DNA of 64,000 nt from Xenophilus sp003671765 (GCA_051414805.1 CP166702.1:3844001-3908000); one strand, 5' to 3'; counted from the stretch's first letter, positions 9,313-18,435 are shown. Made by a program: numbers and translations. The notes: a model not told the origin generated them from the letters alone.

Positions 9313-9381
9313 GGCCGGCCGGCGCCGCCATCCGCCAGGCTGGGCGCCCGCGGGGCGAATTCCGTCGCCCCCGCGCGCGGC

Positions 9382-10467
9382 TCAGCCGCGCTTGGCGAGC
9401 CAGGCGCCGATGGCTTCGCGCGGCGCTTGGTAGAAGGCCTCGCGCCGGTGGACCTCGTAGCCCATCTGGCGATTGACGGCGAGCATCGGCGCGTTGACCT
9501 CGGCGTTGACGGTCACGGCACGGCGCAGCGTCGGATGCAGCTCGCGCGCGCCGATCAGCAGGGCCGCCTTCACCGCCTTGGCCAGGCCGAGCCCGCGCCA
9601 GCGCGGGTCGGTGGTGGTGAGCTTCTGCCACAGCACATCCGGCATGCGCGCGTCCCACGACCCGATGCTCAGCGCCGCCACCTCGCCCGCCGCGCCGAGC
9701 AGCAGCGCCACGTGGTGGGCGCCGCCGCGCGCGTCCATGTCGGCGTACCAGCTGCGGAAGTCCTCCAGCGCGTGGCGCACCGGCGGGCCTTCGAGCGCGC
9801 CCAGCGGCACGTCGCGGAACAGCCGGTCGAACACCGGCAGCAGCTGCGCCAGACGGTCCAGCGGCACCCGGCCAGCGTGCAGTTCCCAGCGCAGGCCGTG
9901 CGCGGCGATGGCCGGCGCCTCGCGCCAGCGCTGCAGGAGCGCGGCGTCGAGGCGGTCGAAGTGCAGCCGGTTCTGGACCGTCGACAGCCTGGGCGGAGTG
10001 CCCAGCGACGCGAGCCAGGCCCAGGCCGCGGGGTCGTGCGCCTGCACCGTGACCAGCGTGCGCCCCTGCATCTGCAGGAAGTGGTGCAGCGTGCCGAGCA
10101 TGCAAGCCGCGATGCCGCGCCGCCGCCATGACGGCAGCACGTAGCACCACGCGTCGGCCAGCGCGGCGTGCTCGTGCGCACCGGGCGTGCCAGCGCGGCG
10201 GACGCTGGCCAGCAGGTTGCCGACGGGTTCGCCATCGGCCGCCCACGCCGTCCAGCGGTGGTGCTGCACCAGCGGCTCTTCGCGCTGCAGGGTGCGAACG
10301 AACTCGTCGTCGCTCATGAGCGGCATGTCGGGCGCGCGGTCGAGGTCGCGCACGCGGCGGTAGCGCTGGTAGGCGGTCCAGGTCGACGCGCTGGCGCCGT
10401 GCACGTCGAAGGGCTCGATGCGGACGCCGGGCACGCGCGCCCGGTCCGCGAGGGGATCGTGTGTCAT
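9382..10467 (-). CDS. GNAT family N-acetyltransferase with two tandem GNAT domains
   Basis: A 361-residue protein with two GNAT folds. The first (about residues 15-165) has the acetyl-CoA loop RRRGIA; the second (about 185-361) has RWRGLGLAKAVK, the better-preserved acetyl-CoA-binding segment, followed by a NAEVNAPMLAVNRQMGY stretch typical of GNAT beta6-alpha4. The two-domain layout resembles mycothiol synthase-type enzymes, but the acceptor is unknown. The ATG at 10467 is preceded by GGGA. A short open frame with a strong ribosome site (10571-10651) lies just upstream on the same strand. Confidence 0.85.
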   Translation of the reverse strand: MTHDPLADRARVPGVRIEPFDVHGASASTWTAYQRYRRVRDLDRAPDMPLMSDDEFVRTLQREEPLVQHHRWTAWAADGEPVGNLLASVRRAGTPGAHEHAALADAWCYVLPSWRRRGIAACMLGTLHHFLQMQGRTLVTVQAHDPAAWAWLASLGTPPRLSTVQNRLHFDRLDAALLQRWREAPAIAAHGLRWELHAGRVPLDRLAQLLPVFDRLFRDVPLGALEGPPVRHALEDFRSWYADMDARGGAHHVALLLGAAGEVAALSIGSWDARMPDVLWQKLTTTDPRWRGLGLAKAVKAALLIGARELHPTLRRAVTVNAEVNAPMLAVNRQMGYEVHRREAFYQAPREAIGAWLAKRG

Positions 10468-10570
10468 GGAATTCCCACGGGAACGACGACCGCGCCACGC
10501 GGGGGCGTGGGCTCGGGCGTCTGGAACTGGAAGGACCGGCGCGGGGGCCGGCGCGATGCGGGGCGCGGCC

Positions 10571-10651
10571 TCAGCCGCGCGGCATGTGCGGGCAGCGGAT
10601 GCCCGGCATGGCCACAGGTGCGGATGCGATGGGGAAGAAGCGGTTCGGCAT
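10571..10651 (-). CDS. Candidate 26-residue small protein upstream of the tandem GNAT gene
   Basis: A 26-codon frame with AGGAGG five bases before its ATG, the strongest ribosome site in this part of the window. The peptide starts MPNRFFPIASAP, has proline-bracketed segments and one Cys (position 20), and ends PHMPRG. It lies about 100 bp upstream of the GNAT gene on the same strand. It could be a leader peptide, a small protein or a modified-peptide precursor; nothing proves that it is made. Confidence rests on the ribosome site alone. Confidence 0.4.
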   Translation of the reverse strand: MPNRFFPIASAPVAMPGIRCPHMPRG

Positions 10652-10753
10652 GGGCACCTCCTGTTCGCGTTGTTGTGGGATCGAGCGTGCCACTCTAGCG
10701 GCTGATCGCGCCGCCGGCCAGCGCGCTGTGGCGCGCACGCACAGGGGCCGGGA

Positions 10754-11182
10754 TCAGCGCGCCGGCGCCGCGTCCTCCACCGGCACCAGGATCGCGTCCC
10801 CGGTGGCGACCAGCTTGCGTGTGGCTGGGTCGCCGGCGCGCGCCTCGGCAAACAGCTCGGCGGTGGTGAAGACCTGCTTGCGCCCCGCGCGCACGACCCG
10901 GCCGCGGGCGACGAAGCGCTCACCCACCGCCGGCGCCAGGCAATTGACCGCGAAGTGCGAGGCGAGCACGCGGCCCGACACGGTCGCCGCCGCGAATCCG
11001 CACACGGTGTCGATCAGCGCGCCGATCAGCCCCGCGTGCAGGAAGCCGGCGTACTGGCCCATGTCCTCCGCGCGCCAGGCGAGCTGCAGTTCGGCCTGGC
11101 CGTCGGCGGCCTGCGTGACCTCGAAGCCGGCCCAGCGGTTGAAGGCGGCGCTGGCGTTGATGGCGGTGATGGTGTCGAGCAT
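10754..11182 (-). CDS. PaaI family (hotdog fold) acyl-CoA thioesterase
   Basis: A 142-residue single hotdog-domain protein. The central helix segment GFLHAGLIGALIDTVCG carries the HxG(L/A) and Asp residues of the PaaI family, which hydrolyses acyl- or phenylacetyl-CoA thioesters as a tetramer. AGGAG lies 7 bases before the ATG. There is no paa operon around it, so the natural thioester is unknown. Confidence 0.88.
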   Translation of the reverse strand: MLDTITAINASAAFNRWAGFEVTQAADGQAELQLAWRAEDMGQYAGFLHAGLIGALIDTVCGFAAATVSGRVLASHFAVNCLAPAVGERFVARGRVVRAGRKQVFTTAELFAEARAGDPATRKLVATGDAILVPVEDAAPAR

Positions 11183-11311
11183 CGGACGACTCCTGGTGGA
11201 ACGGTGCAGGCACTCTAGGAATCACCGGGCCTGCGCGTCGTCCCGCGCGCGACGCTACCGCCCGCCGCGGTTGCGTGGGCGACAGACGCGCGGGCGACAT
11301 CACGGCGCATT

Positions 11312-11374
11312 GCTATGGATTCGATAGCTGCGTGCGTCCGCCCGACGGGCGCTGCAGGCTTTTTTTGCTTGAAG
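11312..11374 (+). repeat. Dispersed GCTAT(N7)ATAGC repeat, copy 2
   Basis: The copy begins GCTATGGATTCGATAGCTGC and ends TTTGCTTGAAG. It has the same three-part layout as copy 1 and lies in the promoter region of the DUF4139 gene. Confidence 0.8.
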
Positions 11375-11469
11375 CCGCGAATCCGCCAACCCCGAAACGC
11401 CGCGTGCGCCGTATGAGCCTTCATCGCCACCTGCGGACGGCGTCTTCATCAACTCCGGAGAAGTCCACC

Positions 11470-13122
11470 ATGTCTTTCCTGTCCTCGCCCCTCCTGCGCC
11501 CCGAGCCGCTGCTGGCCGCACTCGCCGCGGTCTTCACCCTGCCGGCCGCCGCACTCGACATGCCGCCGCCCGCCGCAGTCAACTCGCGCATCGCGCAGGT
11601 CAAGGTCTACCCGGGCAGCGCGACCGTCGAACGCGTGGCCCGCATCCCGGCCGGCAGCCGCAGCGTCACGCTCGCCTGCCTGCCGGCCGGCCTGGACGTG
11701 CAGAGCCTGCAGGTGAGCGCCGACGCTTCGGTGCGCGTGGGCGAGACCTCGGTCATCACCGAGCCACGCGCGCTCTCGGCCGCCTGCGCCACCAGTGCAC
11801 TCGACGGCCGCATCCGCGCGCTGGAAGACCAGAAGGCCACGCTGCAGGCCGAGCGCGACGCGCTGGGCCTGGTCACCGGATATCTCAAGGGGCTGGGCGG
11901 CGGTGGCGACGGGGATGCGAAGCGGCCCGCGGTCGATGCGCGCAACCTGGCCGCGACCGCCGACGCGATGCGCCGCACCGGCCAGGAGTCGCTGCTGCGC
12001 CAGCACCAGATCGACCGGCGGCAGGAGGACCTCGACCGCCAATTGCAGCCACTGCTGGCCGAGCGCCAGCGCAGCCAGGGCGGCGAGAACGGCCAGGTCA
12101 CGGCGGTGACGATCACGCTCGACGCGCCGCGCGAAGCCGAGCTGCGCCTCTCCTACCAGGTGGCCGGGCCGGGCTGGACGCCCAGCTACCGCGCACTGCT
12201 GGACACCACCACCCGCAAGCTGCGCATCGAGCGCCAGGCGCTGGTCGCGCAGGCCACGGGCGAGGACTGGCGCGGCGTGAAGCTCGTGCTGTCCACCGGC
12301 CAGCCGAGGCGCAACACGGCCGGCCGCACGCCCGCGCCGTGGCGCATCGGCGTCGAGCCGCCACCGCAGCAGCAGGTCGCGCGCGAGGACAGCGTGGCGC
12401 GCTTCGCCATGGCGCCGGCACCCGCGGCGCCCATGGCCGCGGCCAAGGCGATGCTGCCGGAGCGGCCGCTCTTCGACGTCAACGTGTTCCAAGGCAGCTT
12501 CGCCACCGAGTTCGACGTGACCCAAGCCATCGACGTGCCGTCGAACGGCCAGCGCGTAGCCATGCCGCTGGGCCAGCATGAAGACACGGCGCAGGTGGCG
12601 GTGCGCATCAGCCCGAGGCTGGAGCAGGCGGCCTACCTCGTGGCCGACATCGCGCAGCCCGAAGGTGTGTGGCCGGCCGGCGCGCTGCAGCTGTACCGGG
12701 ACGGCGCCTTCGTCGGCAGCGGCCAGTGGAACGCGCCGGGCAACGTCGACGGGCCGGCACGCGTGACGCTCTCCTTCGGCCGCGACGAACTGGTGCGCGT
12801 GAGCGCCGAGCCCGAGCGCGACAACCAGGGCAGCGGCGGCTTCGCCGGCAGCCGTGCCGAGCGCCAGGTGCAGCGCGCCTATGTGGTGGAGAACCGGCAC
12901 CGCACGCCGATCGCCGTGCAGGTGCTGGAAGCAGCGCCCGTGTCGGTCAACGAGCAGGTGCGCGTGGCGTCGCAGTTCTCGCCGCAACCGGCCGAGCTGG
13001 CGTGGAACCGGCAGCCGGGTGTGGCGATGTGGCGCACCGAGCTGGGCGCCGGCCAGCGCGCCCGCTTCACGGCCGACTACACCATCGGCTACCCGAAGGA
13101 CGCGCGCCTGCAGGAGCGTTGA
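11470..13122 (+). CDS. DUF4139/DUF4140 domain protein, exported
   Basis: A 550-residue exported protein. Residues 1-28 are a signal peptide ending near PAAALD. An N-terminal DUF4140 domain (about 35-135) starts with the typical VKVYPGSATVER segment, a coiled coil follows (about 115-215), and the DUF4139 domain (about 225-548) contains LSYQVAGPGWTPSYRALLD and the GEDWRGVKLVLSTGQP block. Members include proteins called mucoidy inhibitor A; the biochemical role is not settled. The ATG at 11470 is chosen because GGAGAAG precedes it and the signal peptide then begins at once. Confidence 0.88.
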   Translation: MSFLSSPLLRPEPLLAALAAVFTLPAAALDMPPPAAVNSRIAQVKVYPGSATVERVARIPAGSRSVTLACLPAGLDVQSLQVSADASVRVGETSVITEPRALSAACATSALDGRIRALEDQKATLQAERDALGLVTGYLKGLGGGGDGDAKRPAVDARNLAATADAMRRTGQESLLRQHQIDRRQEDLDRQLQPLLAERQRSQGGENGQVTAVTITLDAPREAELRLSYQVAGPGWTPSYRALLDTTTRKLRIERQALVAQATGEDWRGVKLVLSTGQPRRNTAGRTPAPWRIGVEPPPQQQVAREDSVARFAMAPAPAAPMAAAKAMLPERPLFDVNVFQGSFATEFDVTQAIDVPSNGQRVAMPLGQHEDTAQVAVRISPRLEQAAYLVADIAQPEGVWPAGALQLYRDGAFVGSGQWNAPGNVDGPARVTLSFGRDELVRVSAEPERDNQGSGGFAGSRAERQVQRAYVVENRHRTPIAVQVLEAAPVSVNEQVRVASQFSPQPAELAWNRQPGVAMWRTELGAGQRARFTADYTIGYPKDARLQER

Positions 13123-13134
13123 ACGGCGCGGCGC

Positions 13135-13335
13135 TCAGCGCCAGACATAGTGGCCGCGCACGTAGCGGCCGCGGTGGTCGCGGTGCGCGGGCACCCAGAC
13201 CTTGTGCTTGCGATGGTGGGGGCGCGCGTGCGGACGCTCCATGTGCGGGCCGGGCGGCGGCGGGGGACGCATCGGTTGAGCAAAGCTGGCCACACACATG
13301 GTGGCTGCGGCGAGCGCGATCAGGTATTTCTTCAT
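13135..13335 (-). CDS. Small secreted His/Arg/Pro-rich protein (66 aa)
   Basis: A 66-residue protein with a clear signal peptide (MKKYLIALAAATMCVASFA), followed by a proline-rich linker and a basic, histidine-rich tail ending RGHYVWR. AGGA lies 9 bases before the ATG. The tail resembles small periplasmic proteins with YXXGHW-type ends found near cell-envelope genes. It ends 12 bp from the stop of the DUF4139 gene on the other strand. Metal binding through histidines is possible but only a guess. Confidence 0.7.
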   Translation of the reverse strand: MKKYLIALAAATMCVASFAQPMRPPPPPGPHMERPHARPHHRKHKVWVPAHRDHRGRYVRGHYVWR

Positions 13336-13571
13336 GTTGGTCTGTCCTGTGAAAAGGCGAAACGATCTTTTGCCCGCGAGGGGCGGCACGACGCTAGCGC
13401 GCAGCGGATCGTTGCGGCTGTAGGCAAAGGCCGATGCCGGCCGCCACACCGGGGCGAGCGGGCCGATTGGGCAGGATCGCCGAACGGCGGCTTGGACCTC
13501 GGCCTACGCGTTCGGGCCCCTGCATGCCGCACCCTCGCGGACATGTTGAACTGCCCCAGGAGATGGCACGC

Positions 13572-13928
13572 ATGCAAATCCAGCTGAACACGAGCAACGG
13601 CGTCGAGAACAAGGAGTCGCTGGACCGCTGGGCCGACGAGGAGCTGCGCCAGCAGCTGCATCGCTATGCGGACGATCTCACCCGCATCGAGGTGCACCTG
13701 AGCGACGAGAACGGCCAGCGCGCCAGCGATGCCGACAAGCGCTGCGTGATGGAGGCGCGGCTCGCGCACCATGCACCGCTGGCCGTGACGCACGATGCCG
13801 GGACGCTGGATGACGCCTTCCGCGGTGCGCTGGACAAGCTCAAGCGCCAGATCGAACACAAGACCGAACGCAGCGCCAAGCACCGCGACCGCAGCACGAT
13901 CCGCACCGTCGACGGCACGCTGGAGTGA
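13572..13928 (+). CDS. Ribosome hibernation promoting factor family protein (HPF/RaiA-like)
   Basis: A 118-residue single-domain HPF/S30AE-like protein with the beta-alpha-beta-beta-beta-alpha pattern: MQIQL strand, a helix about 18-33, LTRIEVHLSD, CVMEARL, and a C-terminal helix LDDAFRGALDKLKRQI. Family members bind the 30S decoding centre and inactivate or dimerise ribosomes in stationary phase. The ATG at 13572 follows AGGAG with a 9-base gap; an ATG at 13563 abuts the same AGGAG and is less likely. The stop is 2 bp before the next ATG, so translation is probably coupled. Confidence 0.85.
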   Translation: MQIQLNTSNGVENKESLDRWADEELRQQLHRYADDLTRIEVHLSDENGQRASDADKRCVMEARLAHHAPLAVTHDAGTLDDAFRGALDKLKRQIEHKTERSAKHRDRSTIRTVDGTLE

Positions 13929-13930
13929 GG

Positions 13931-16126
13931 ATGGATGGACCGAGCGCGGCAACGCCGCATGCCTGGCAATTCGTCCGCGCGGGCGGCGTGGACCAGGTCA
14001 TCTTCCGCAGCGGCGAGGACATCGCGCGCCTGCGCGAGCTCGACCCCAAGCTGTGGGTTGCCCTCGCCTGTCCGGTGCAAGGCCTGGAGTTCGATGCCCG
14101 CACGCTGGAGCTGATCGACACCAACCACGACGGGCGCATCCGCCCGCCCGAACTGATCGCGGCCTGCGAATGGGTGTGCAGGGAACTGCGCGACCCCGAC
14201 ACGCTGCTCGCGCCGCACGCCACGCTGGCCGTGGCCGATCTTGCCGAGGGCAGCGCATTGGCGCCCGAGGTGGCCCGCATCCTGGAGATCGTGGGCAAGG
14301 GCGCGGGCGATGCGCTCACGCTCGAAGATGTCACCGGCCGCAGCGAGCTGCTGGCCGCGATGCGCTTCAACGGCGACGGCATCGTGACGGCGGCGACGGC
14401 GCAGGACGCGCCGACGCAGGCGCTCATCCGCCGCATCGTCGCCACCCACGGCAGCGTGCAGGACCGCAACGGCGAAGCCGGCGTGGACCGCGCGCACGCC
14501 GACGCCTTCTTCGCCGACGTGCAGGCGCTGCGCGACTGGCATGCGCGGGCCGTGGCCGACGGGCCGGCCATGCCGCTGGGCGGCCGCACGCTCGATGCCG
14601 CGCAGGCGGTGGAGGCGGTGCACGACAAGGTCGAGGACTTCTTCGCGCGCTGCCGCGTCGCGGCCTACGACATCCAAGCCGTGCCGGCGCTGAACCCCTC
14701 GCCCGCCGAGTACGAGGCGCTGGCCGGCCAGGCCATCGATGCGCACGCCGCGGCCCTCGCCGCGCTGCCGCTCGCGCCCGTCACACCGGGCCGCACCTTG
14801 CCGCTGGTCGGGCATGTGAATCCCGCCTGGGCCGACGCGCTGGGGCGCCTGCGCGATGCGGCGGCCGTGCCGCTGCTGGGCGAAGGCACCGAGGCCCTGA
14901 GCGAGGCGCAGTGGCGCGATCTGCTCGCCCGCCTGGCACCCTGCCGCGAGTGGCTGCGCACGCGGCCCGACACGAAGCTGGGCGCCGCGGACTCGGCCGC
15001 ACTCGATGCGTGGCTCGAAGCCCGGCCCGCGCTGCTCGCGCTCATCGCCGAGGATGAGGGCGTGGAGGCGCACAACGCGCGCATCGTCGACCTGGAACGG
15101 CTGATCCGCCTGCGCCGCGACCTGGTCGCGCTGCTGCACAACTTCGTGTCCTTCAAGGCCTTCTACCACCGCGAGGGCGCGATCTTCCAGGCCGGCACGC
15201 TGTACCTCGACGGCCGCAGCTGCGACCTGACGGTGCGGGTGGACGACGCGAAGAAGCACGCCATGCTCGCCGGCCTGGCCAAGACCTGCCTTGCGTATTG
15301 CGACTGCACGCGCGAGGGCCAGAAGATGGGCATCGTGGCCGCCTTCACCGCGGGCGACGTCGACTTTCTTTTCGTCGGACGCAACGGCGTCTTCTACGAC
15401 CGGCAGGGCCGCGACTGGGACGCCAGCATCACCAAGCTGATCGAGAACCCGACCAGCGTGGCGCAGGCCTTCTTCTCGCCCTACAAGAAATTCGTGCGCG
15501 TGATCGAGGAGCAGGTGGCCAAGCGCGCCGCGGCCAGCGAGGCCACGGCACAGAGCTCGCTGACGTCGGTGGCGACCTCGCTCACCACGGCCGACAAGGC
15601 GGCCGCCGCGCCGGCCAAGCCCGGCGTGGTGCCCAAGGCGGGCAACGGGCGCATCGACGTCGGGACGGTGGCGGCCATCGGCGTGGCGCTGGGCAGCATC
15701 AGCGCGGTGATGGTGGGCATCTTCGCGAAGTTCATCGACCTGGGCGCCTGGATCCCGATCGCCCTCGCAGGCATCGTGCTGGCGATCTCCGGGCCGAGCA
15801 TGCTGATCGCCTGGCTCAAACTGCGCCAGCGCAGCCTGGGGCCGATCCTGGACGCGAGCGGCTGGGCCATCAACGGGCGCATGAAGGTCAACGTGCGGCT
15901 GGGTGCGTCGCTGTCGCAGGTGGCGCATGTGCCGGCCACGGCGCGGCGCATCACGCGCGACCCCTTTGCCGACCGCAACGGCTTCGCCGGCGCGGCCGCC
16001 GCGGTGGTGCTGGTCGCCGCGATCGCGGTGCTGGCCTGGCGCATGGACTGGCTGGACCCGCGCCTGCCGGCCGCGCTGCAGCACGCACCGGAGGTGCCGG
16101 CTGCCACGGGCGCGCCGGCCTCCTGA
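13931..16126 (+). CDS. EF-hand domain membrane protein (731 aa) of unknown function
   Basis: A large protein coupled to the HPF-like gene: GGAG lies in the end of that gene and the ATG at 13931 is 2 bp after its stop. Near the N-terminus is one textbook EF-hand loop with Asp63, Asn65, Asp67, Ile70 and Glu74 (DTNHDGRIRPPE), and a weaker FNGDGIVTA loop follows at about 140. The middle 500 residues are helical, with no enzyme motif I know. Three hydrophobic segments near the C-terminus (about 575-595, 600-622 and 678-698) indicate an inner-membrane anchor. The family is annotated only as EF-hand protein. Calcium sensing at the membrane is an inference. Confidence 0.8.
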   Translation: MDGPSAATPHAWQFVRAGGVDQVIFRSGEDIARLRELDPKLWVALACPVQGLEFDARTLELIDTNHDGRIRPPELIAACEWVCRELRDPDTLLAPHATLAVADLAEGSALAPEVARILEIVGKGAGDALTLEDVTGRSELLAAMRFNGDGIVTAATAQDAPTQALIRRIVATHGSVQDRNGEAGVDRAHADAFFADVQALRDWHARAVADGPAMPLGGRTLDAAQAVEAVHDKVEDFFARCRVAAYDIQAVPALNPSPAEYEALAGQAIDAHAAALAALPLAPVTPGRTLPLVGHVNPAWADALGRLRDAAAVPLLGEGTEALSEAQWRDLLARLAPCREWLRTRPDTKLGAADSAALDAWLEARPALLALIAEDEGVEAHNARIVDLERLIRLRRDLVALLHNFVSFKAFYHREGAIFQAGTLYLDGRSCDLTVRVDDAKKHAMLAGLAKTCLAYCDCTREGQKMGIVAAFTAGDVDFLFVGRNGVFYDRQGRDWDASITKLIENPTSVAQAFFSPYKKFVRVIEEQVAKRAAASEATAQSSLTSVATSLTTADKAAAAPAKPGVVPKAGNGRIDVGTVAAIGVALGSISAVMVGIFAKFIDLGAWIPIALAGIVLAISGPSMLIAWLKLRQRSLGPILDASGWAINGRMKVNVRLGASLSQVAHVPATARRITRDPFADRNGFAGAAAAVVLVAAIAVLAWRMDWLDPRLPAALQHAPEVPAATGAPAS

Positions 16127-16139
16127 AGACGCGCGCGCC

Positions 16140-17048
16140 TCAGCGGCGCGCCGCCATCGCCTTGCCGACCTCGTTGGCGCCCTGCGCGGCGCCGCTTTGC
16201 GGCACCTGCTCGCCGTTGCGGTCGGTCACTTCCTGCAGGCGCGCGGCCAGCTGCTCAGGCGTGTCGGCCGCCAGGCCGATGTAGGCGCCCTGCGTGAGCG
16301 TGATGTGCGCGGCCTCGAAGGTGCCGGCGCCGGCACACAGGATGGTGCGGGTGGGCGCGCTCTCAGCGGCCAGAACCAGCATCGCCGGCACCACGGCCTC
16401 GGGCTTGAGGGCGTCAAGCACCTCCTGCGGCATCAGGCCCTCGGTCATGCGCGTGGCCGCGGTCGGCGCCAGGCAGTTGACGTGGATGTTGTTCTTGGCG
16501 CCCTCGAGGCTCAGCGTCTGCATCAGGCCCACCAGCGCGAGCTTGGCGGCGCCGTAGTTGCTCTGGCCGAAGTTGCCGTACAGGCCCGAGGACGAGGTGG
16601 TCATCACGATGCGGCCGTACTTCTGCTCGTTCATCAGCGCCCACACGGCCTTGGTGCAGTGCACCGCGCCCATCAGGTGCACGTCGACCACCAGGCGGAA
16701 GTCCGCCAGGTCCATCTTGGCGAAGCTCTTGTCGCGCAGGATGCCGGCGTTGTTGACCAGCACGTCGACCCGGCCCCAGGCGTCCACCGCCTGCTGCACC
16801 ATGGCCTGCACGGCCGCGAAGTCGGTGACCGAGGCGCCGTTGGCGATGGCCTCGCCGCCGGCCGCGCGGATCTCGTCGACCACCTGCTGCGCCGCCGTGG
16901 CCGAGCCGCCCTGCCCGTCCACCGCGCCGCCCAGGTCGTTGACCAGCACCTTGGCGCCCCGCGCCGCCAGCGCCAGCGCATGCTGGCGGCCCAGGCCGCC
17001 GCCGGCCCCGGTGACGATGGCCACGCGGCCCTTGAAATCGATGTTCAC
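16140..17048 (-). CDS. Short-chain dehydrogenase (3-hydroxyacyl-CoA dehydrogenase-like SDR)
   Basis: A 302-residue classical SDR. The cofactor motif TGAGGGLGR lies at 14-22, NDLGG follows strand beta2, NNAG is present, and the catalytic Ser (TTSSSGLYG), Tyr and Lys (SNYGAAK) are in place. The NDLGG segment and the extended C-terminus resemble the (3R)-hydroxyacyl-CoA dehydrogenase domain of multifunctional enzyme 2. The start is a GTG at 17048 with GGAA upstream; no ATG fits. It stands alone between an EF-hand protein and a GAF-like protein, so its pathway is open, with beta-oxidation-type chemistry the best guess. Confidence 0.88.
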   Translation of the reverse strand: MNIDFKGRVAIVTGAGGGLGRQHALALAARGAKVLVNDLGGAVDGQGGSATAAQQVVDEIRAAGGEAIANGASVTDFAAVQAMVQQAVDAWGRVDVLVNNAGILRDKSFAKMDLADFRLVVDVHLMGAVHCTKAVWALMNEQKYGRIVMTTSSSGLYGNFGQSNYGAAKLALVGLMQTLSLEGAKNNIHVNCLAPTAATRMTEGLMPQEVLDALKPEAVVPAMLVLAAESAPTRTILCAGAGTFEAAHITLTQGAYIGLAADTPEQLAARLQEVTDRNGEQVPQSGAAQGANEVGKAMAARR

Positions 17049-17225
17049 GCTCGGTTCCTTTCCTTGTCTGGCATTGAATGGCCGCACGCGCCCCGAAGGA
17101 CCACGGCCGGAGGATGGCAACCGGCGACTGTAGTGCCTGGCGCAGCGGCGGGCCTGTCGCGGGCGCACGCACGCGCTGCGGCGCGCGCTGCGCCGGCCGG
17201 GAGGAAGTCGGGGAACGAGGCGCCG

Positions 17226-17825
17226 TCAGGCCGCAAGGGCCCAGGCGCGCGGGAGGTCGTCGAACCGCGGCGCCGCTGCCGGCACGGGCTGCGGCTGGGC
17301 CTCGACGAAAGGCGTGACGGTGGCGCTCTCGCCGGTGGCGCGCGGTGCCGCCACGGGGCGGCTGCGCTCGTCGATGCGGCGCGCGATGAGCTGGCTGGAC
17401 AGCTCGACCTGGCGCAACAGCTGGGGCTCGCGGCCGGCGTCGGCGGCAAAGCGCGGGGCGTAGATCACGCCCACCACGCTGCCGCTGGCCAGCACCACCG
17501 GCACGGTGAAACAGCCGGTGGGCAGCGGTGCGTCGGCCTGGATCCAGTGCGGCATGACCTCGTCGCGGCAGAACGCGCTGTCGAACAGATACCACTGGGC
17601 AGCCTCGGAGAGCTCGCGGCTCGGCTCCGGCGCGGCGCCTACCACCACCTCGGAGGCGAACACGAAGTGCATGCCCATCTTGTCGTGGATGACCCGCAGC
17701 ACATCGCCGATGGTCGTGTCGATGTGGCGGTCGGGCCGGCGCGCCGTGACGACGGCGAACTCGAGCTCCTCGACCTGCACGGAGGCAGGGTTGTGCTGGA
17801 AGTCGAAGAAGTTCAAGGTGGCCAC
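17226..17825 (-). CDS. GAF-like domain protein of unknown function
   Basis: A 199-residue protein with a GAF-like region (about residues 20-150): FDSAFCRDEVMPHW and VPVVLASGSVVGVIYAPR give the strand-helix pattern of GAF sensors. The last 45 residues are Pro/Ala-rich and disordered. There is no output domain, so it may bind a small ligand or a partner protein. The start is a GTG at 17825; an in-frame stop lies two codons upstream. Its upstream region (17840-17910) is unusually AT-rich for this window and may hold the promoter. Confidence 0.6.
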   Translation of the reverse strand: MATLNFFDFQHNPASVQVEELEFAVVTARRPDRHIDTTIGDVLRVIHDKMGMHFVFASEVVVGAAPEPSRELSEAAQWYLFDSAFCRDEVMPHWIQADAPLPTGCFTVPVVLASGSVVGVIYAPRFAADAGREPQLLRQVELSSQLIARRIDERSRPVAAPRATGESATVTPFVEAQPQPVPAAAPRFDDLPRAWALAA

Positions 17826-17951
17826 CCAATGTCAGTCAGAGGTATTCAGTTTCACACCTTGTGACGATTTTGAAAACCTTTGAATTCAAAAGTTTGATAA
17901 GCCAAATGGCCTATATGTGGCAAAAGTCCGGCCTCGGCGGCCCGATGCCCC

Positions 17952-17981
17952 AAAAAAAGAAGCGGGACCCGAGGGTCCCGC
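17952..17981 (-). terminator. Rho-independent terminator for the ABM monooxygenase gene
   Basis: On the minus strand GCGGGACC and GGTCCCGC form a perfect 8-bp stem with a 4-base loop, followed by TTCTTTTTTT. It lies 38 bp beyond the stop of the ABM gene at 18019. Confidence 0.9.
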
Positions 17982-18018
17982 CGTGGTGGAGCGCCCTGGC
18001 CGGCGCGGTGAGCTGAGC

Positions 18019-18327
18019 TCAGGCGGGCGTGAGCACCCGCAGCTCCATGCCCCGCACATAGGGTTTGACGGCCGCCCGGTAGGCCTTCATGTGGGGCGCC
18101 GCGCCGTGCGCCTTGAGCGCGTCCAGGCTTTCCCACTGCTCGACGACGACCACGCGGTCGGCGCCGACCTCGAACTGGCCGGGGATGGCCGGCTGGTTGT
18201 CGACGGTGGGCGTGTAGGCGATGCAGCCGGCCTCCTCCAGCACGGTGGGCACGACCTTGTGGAACTCGGCCAGGAAGGCGTCGCGCGTGCCCGGGTTGAG
18301 CTCGACGGTGGCGATGACGTGGATCAT
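18019..18327 (-). CDS. Antibiotic biosynthesis monooxygenase (ABM) domain protein, YgiN-like
   Basis: A 102-residue single ABM domain (dimeric ferredoxin-like fold). The N-terminal strand MIHVIATVELNPG and the later VVVVEQWESLDALKAH block are typical of the YgiN/putative quinol monooxygenase group. AAGGAG lies 5 bases before the ATG. A strong terminator follows. It lies downstream of gshA on the same strand after 108 bp. Quinol or other small aromatic oxidation is known for some relatives; the substrate here is unknown. Confidence 0.85.
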   Translation of the reverse strand: MIHVIATVELNPGTRDAFLAEFHKVVPTVLEEAGCIAYTPTVDNQPAIPGQFEVGADRVVVVEQWESLDALKAHGAAPHMKAYRAAVKPYVRGMELRVLTPA

Positions 18328-18435
18328 GGGGTCTCCTTGAGGGGTATAGGCGTGGGCGCGACCTGCGCCGCCGGCGGCAGTGTTCCATCCTTGGCGCCGC
18401 GACGCTGTCCGGCGCCGGACAGCGCGGCGCCGCCT

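Noticed and set aside
13664..16084. Long open frame on the minus strand opposite the EF-hand gene
   Set aside because: It is a shadow of high-GC codon use; its product is Arg/His/Gly-rich with no domain, while the plus-strand frame has an EF-hand, membrane helices and a coupled start.
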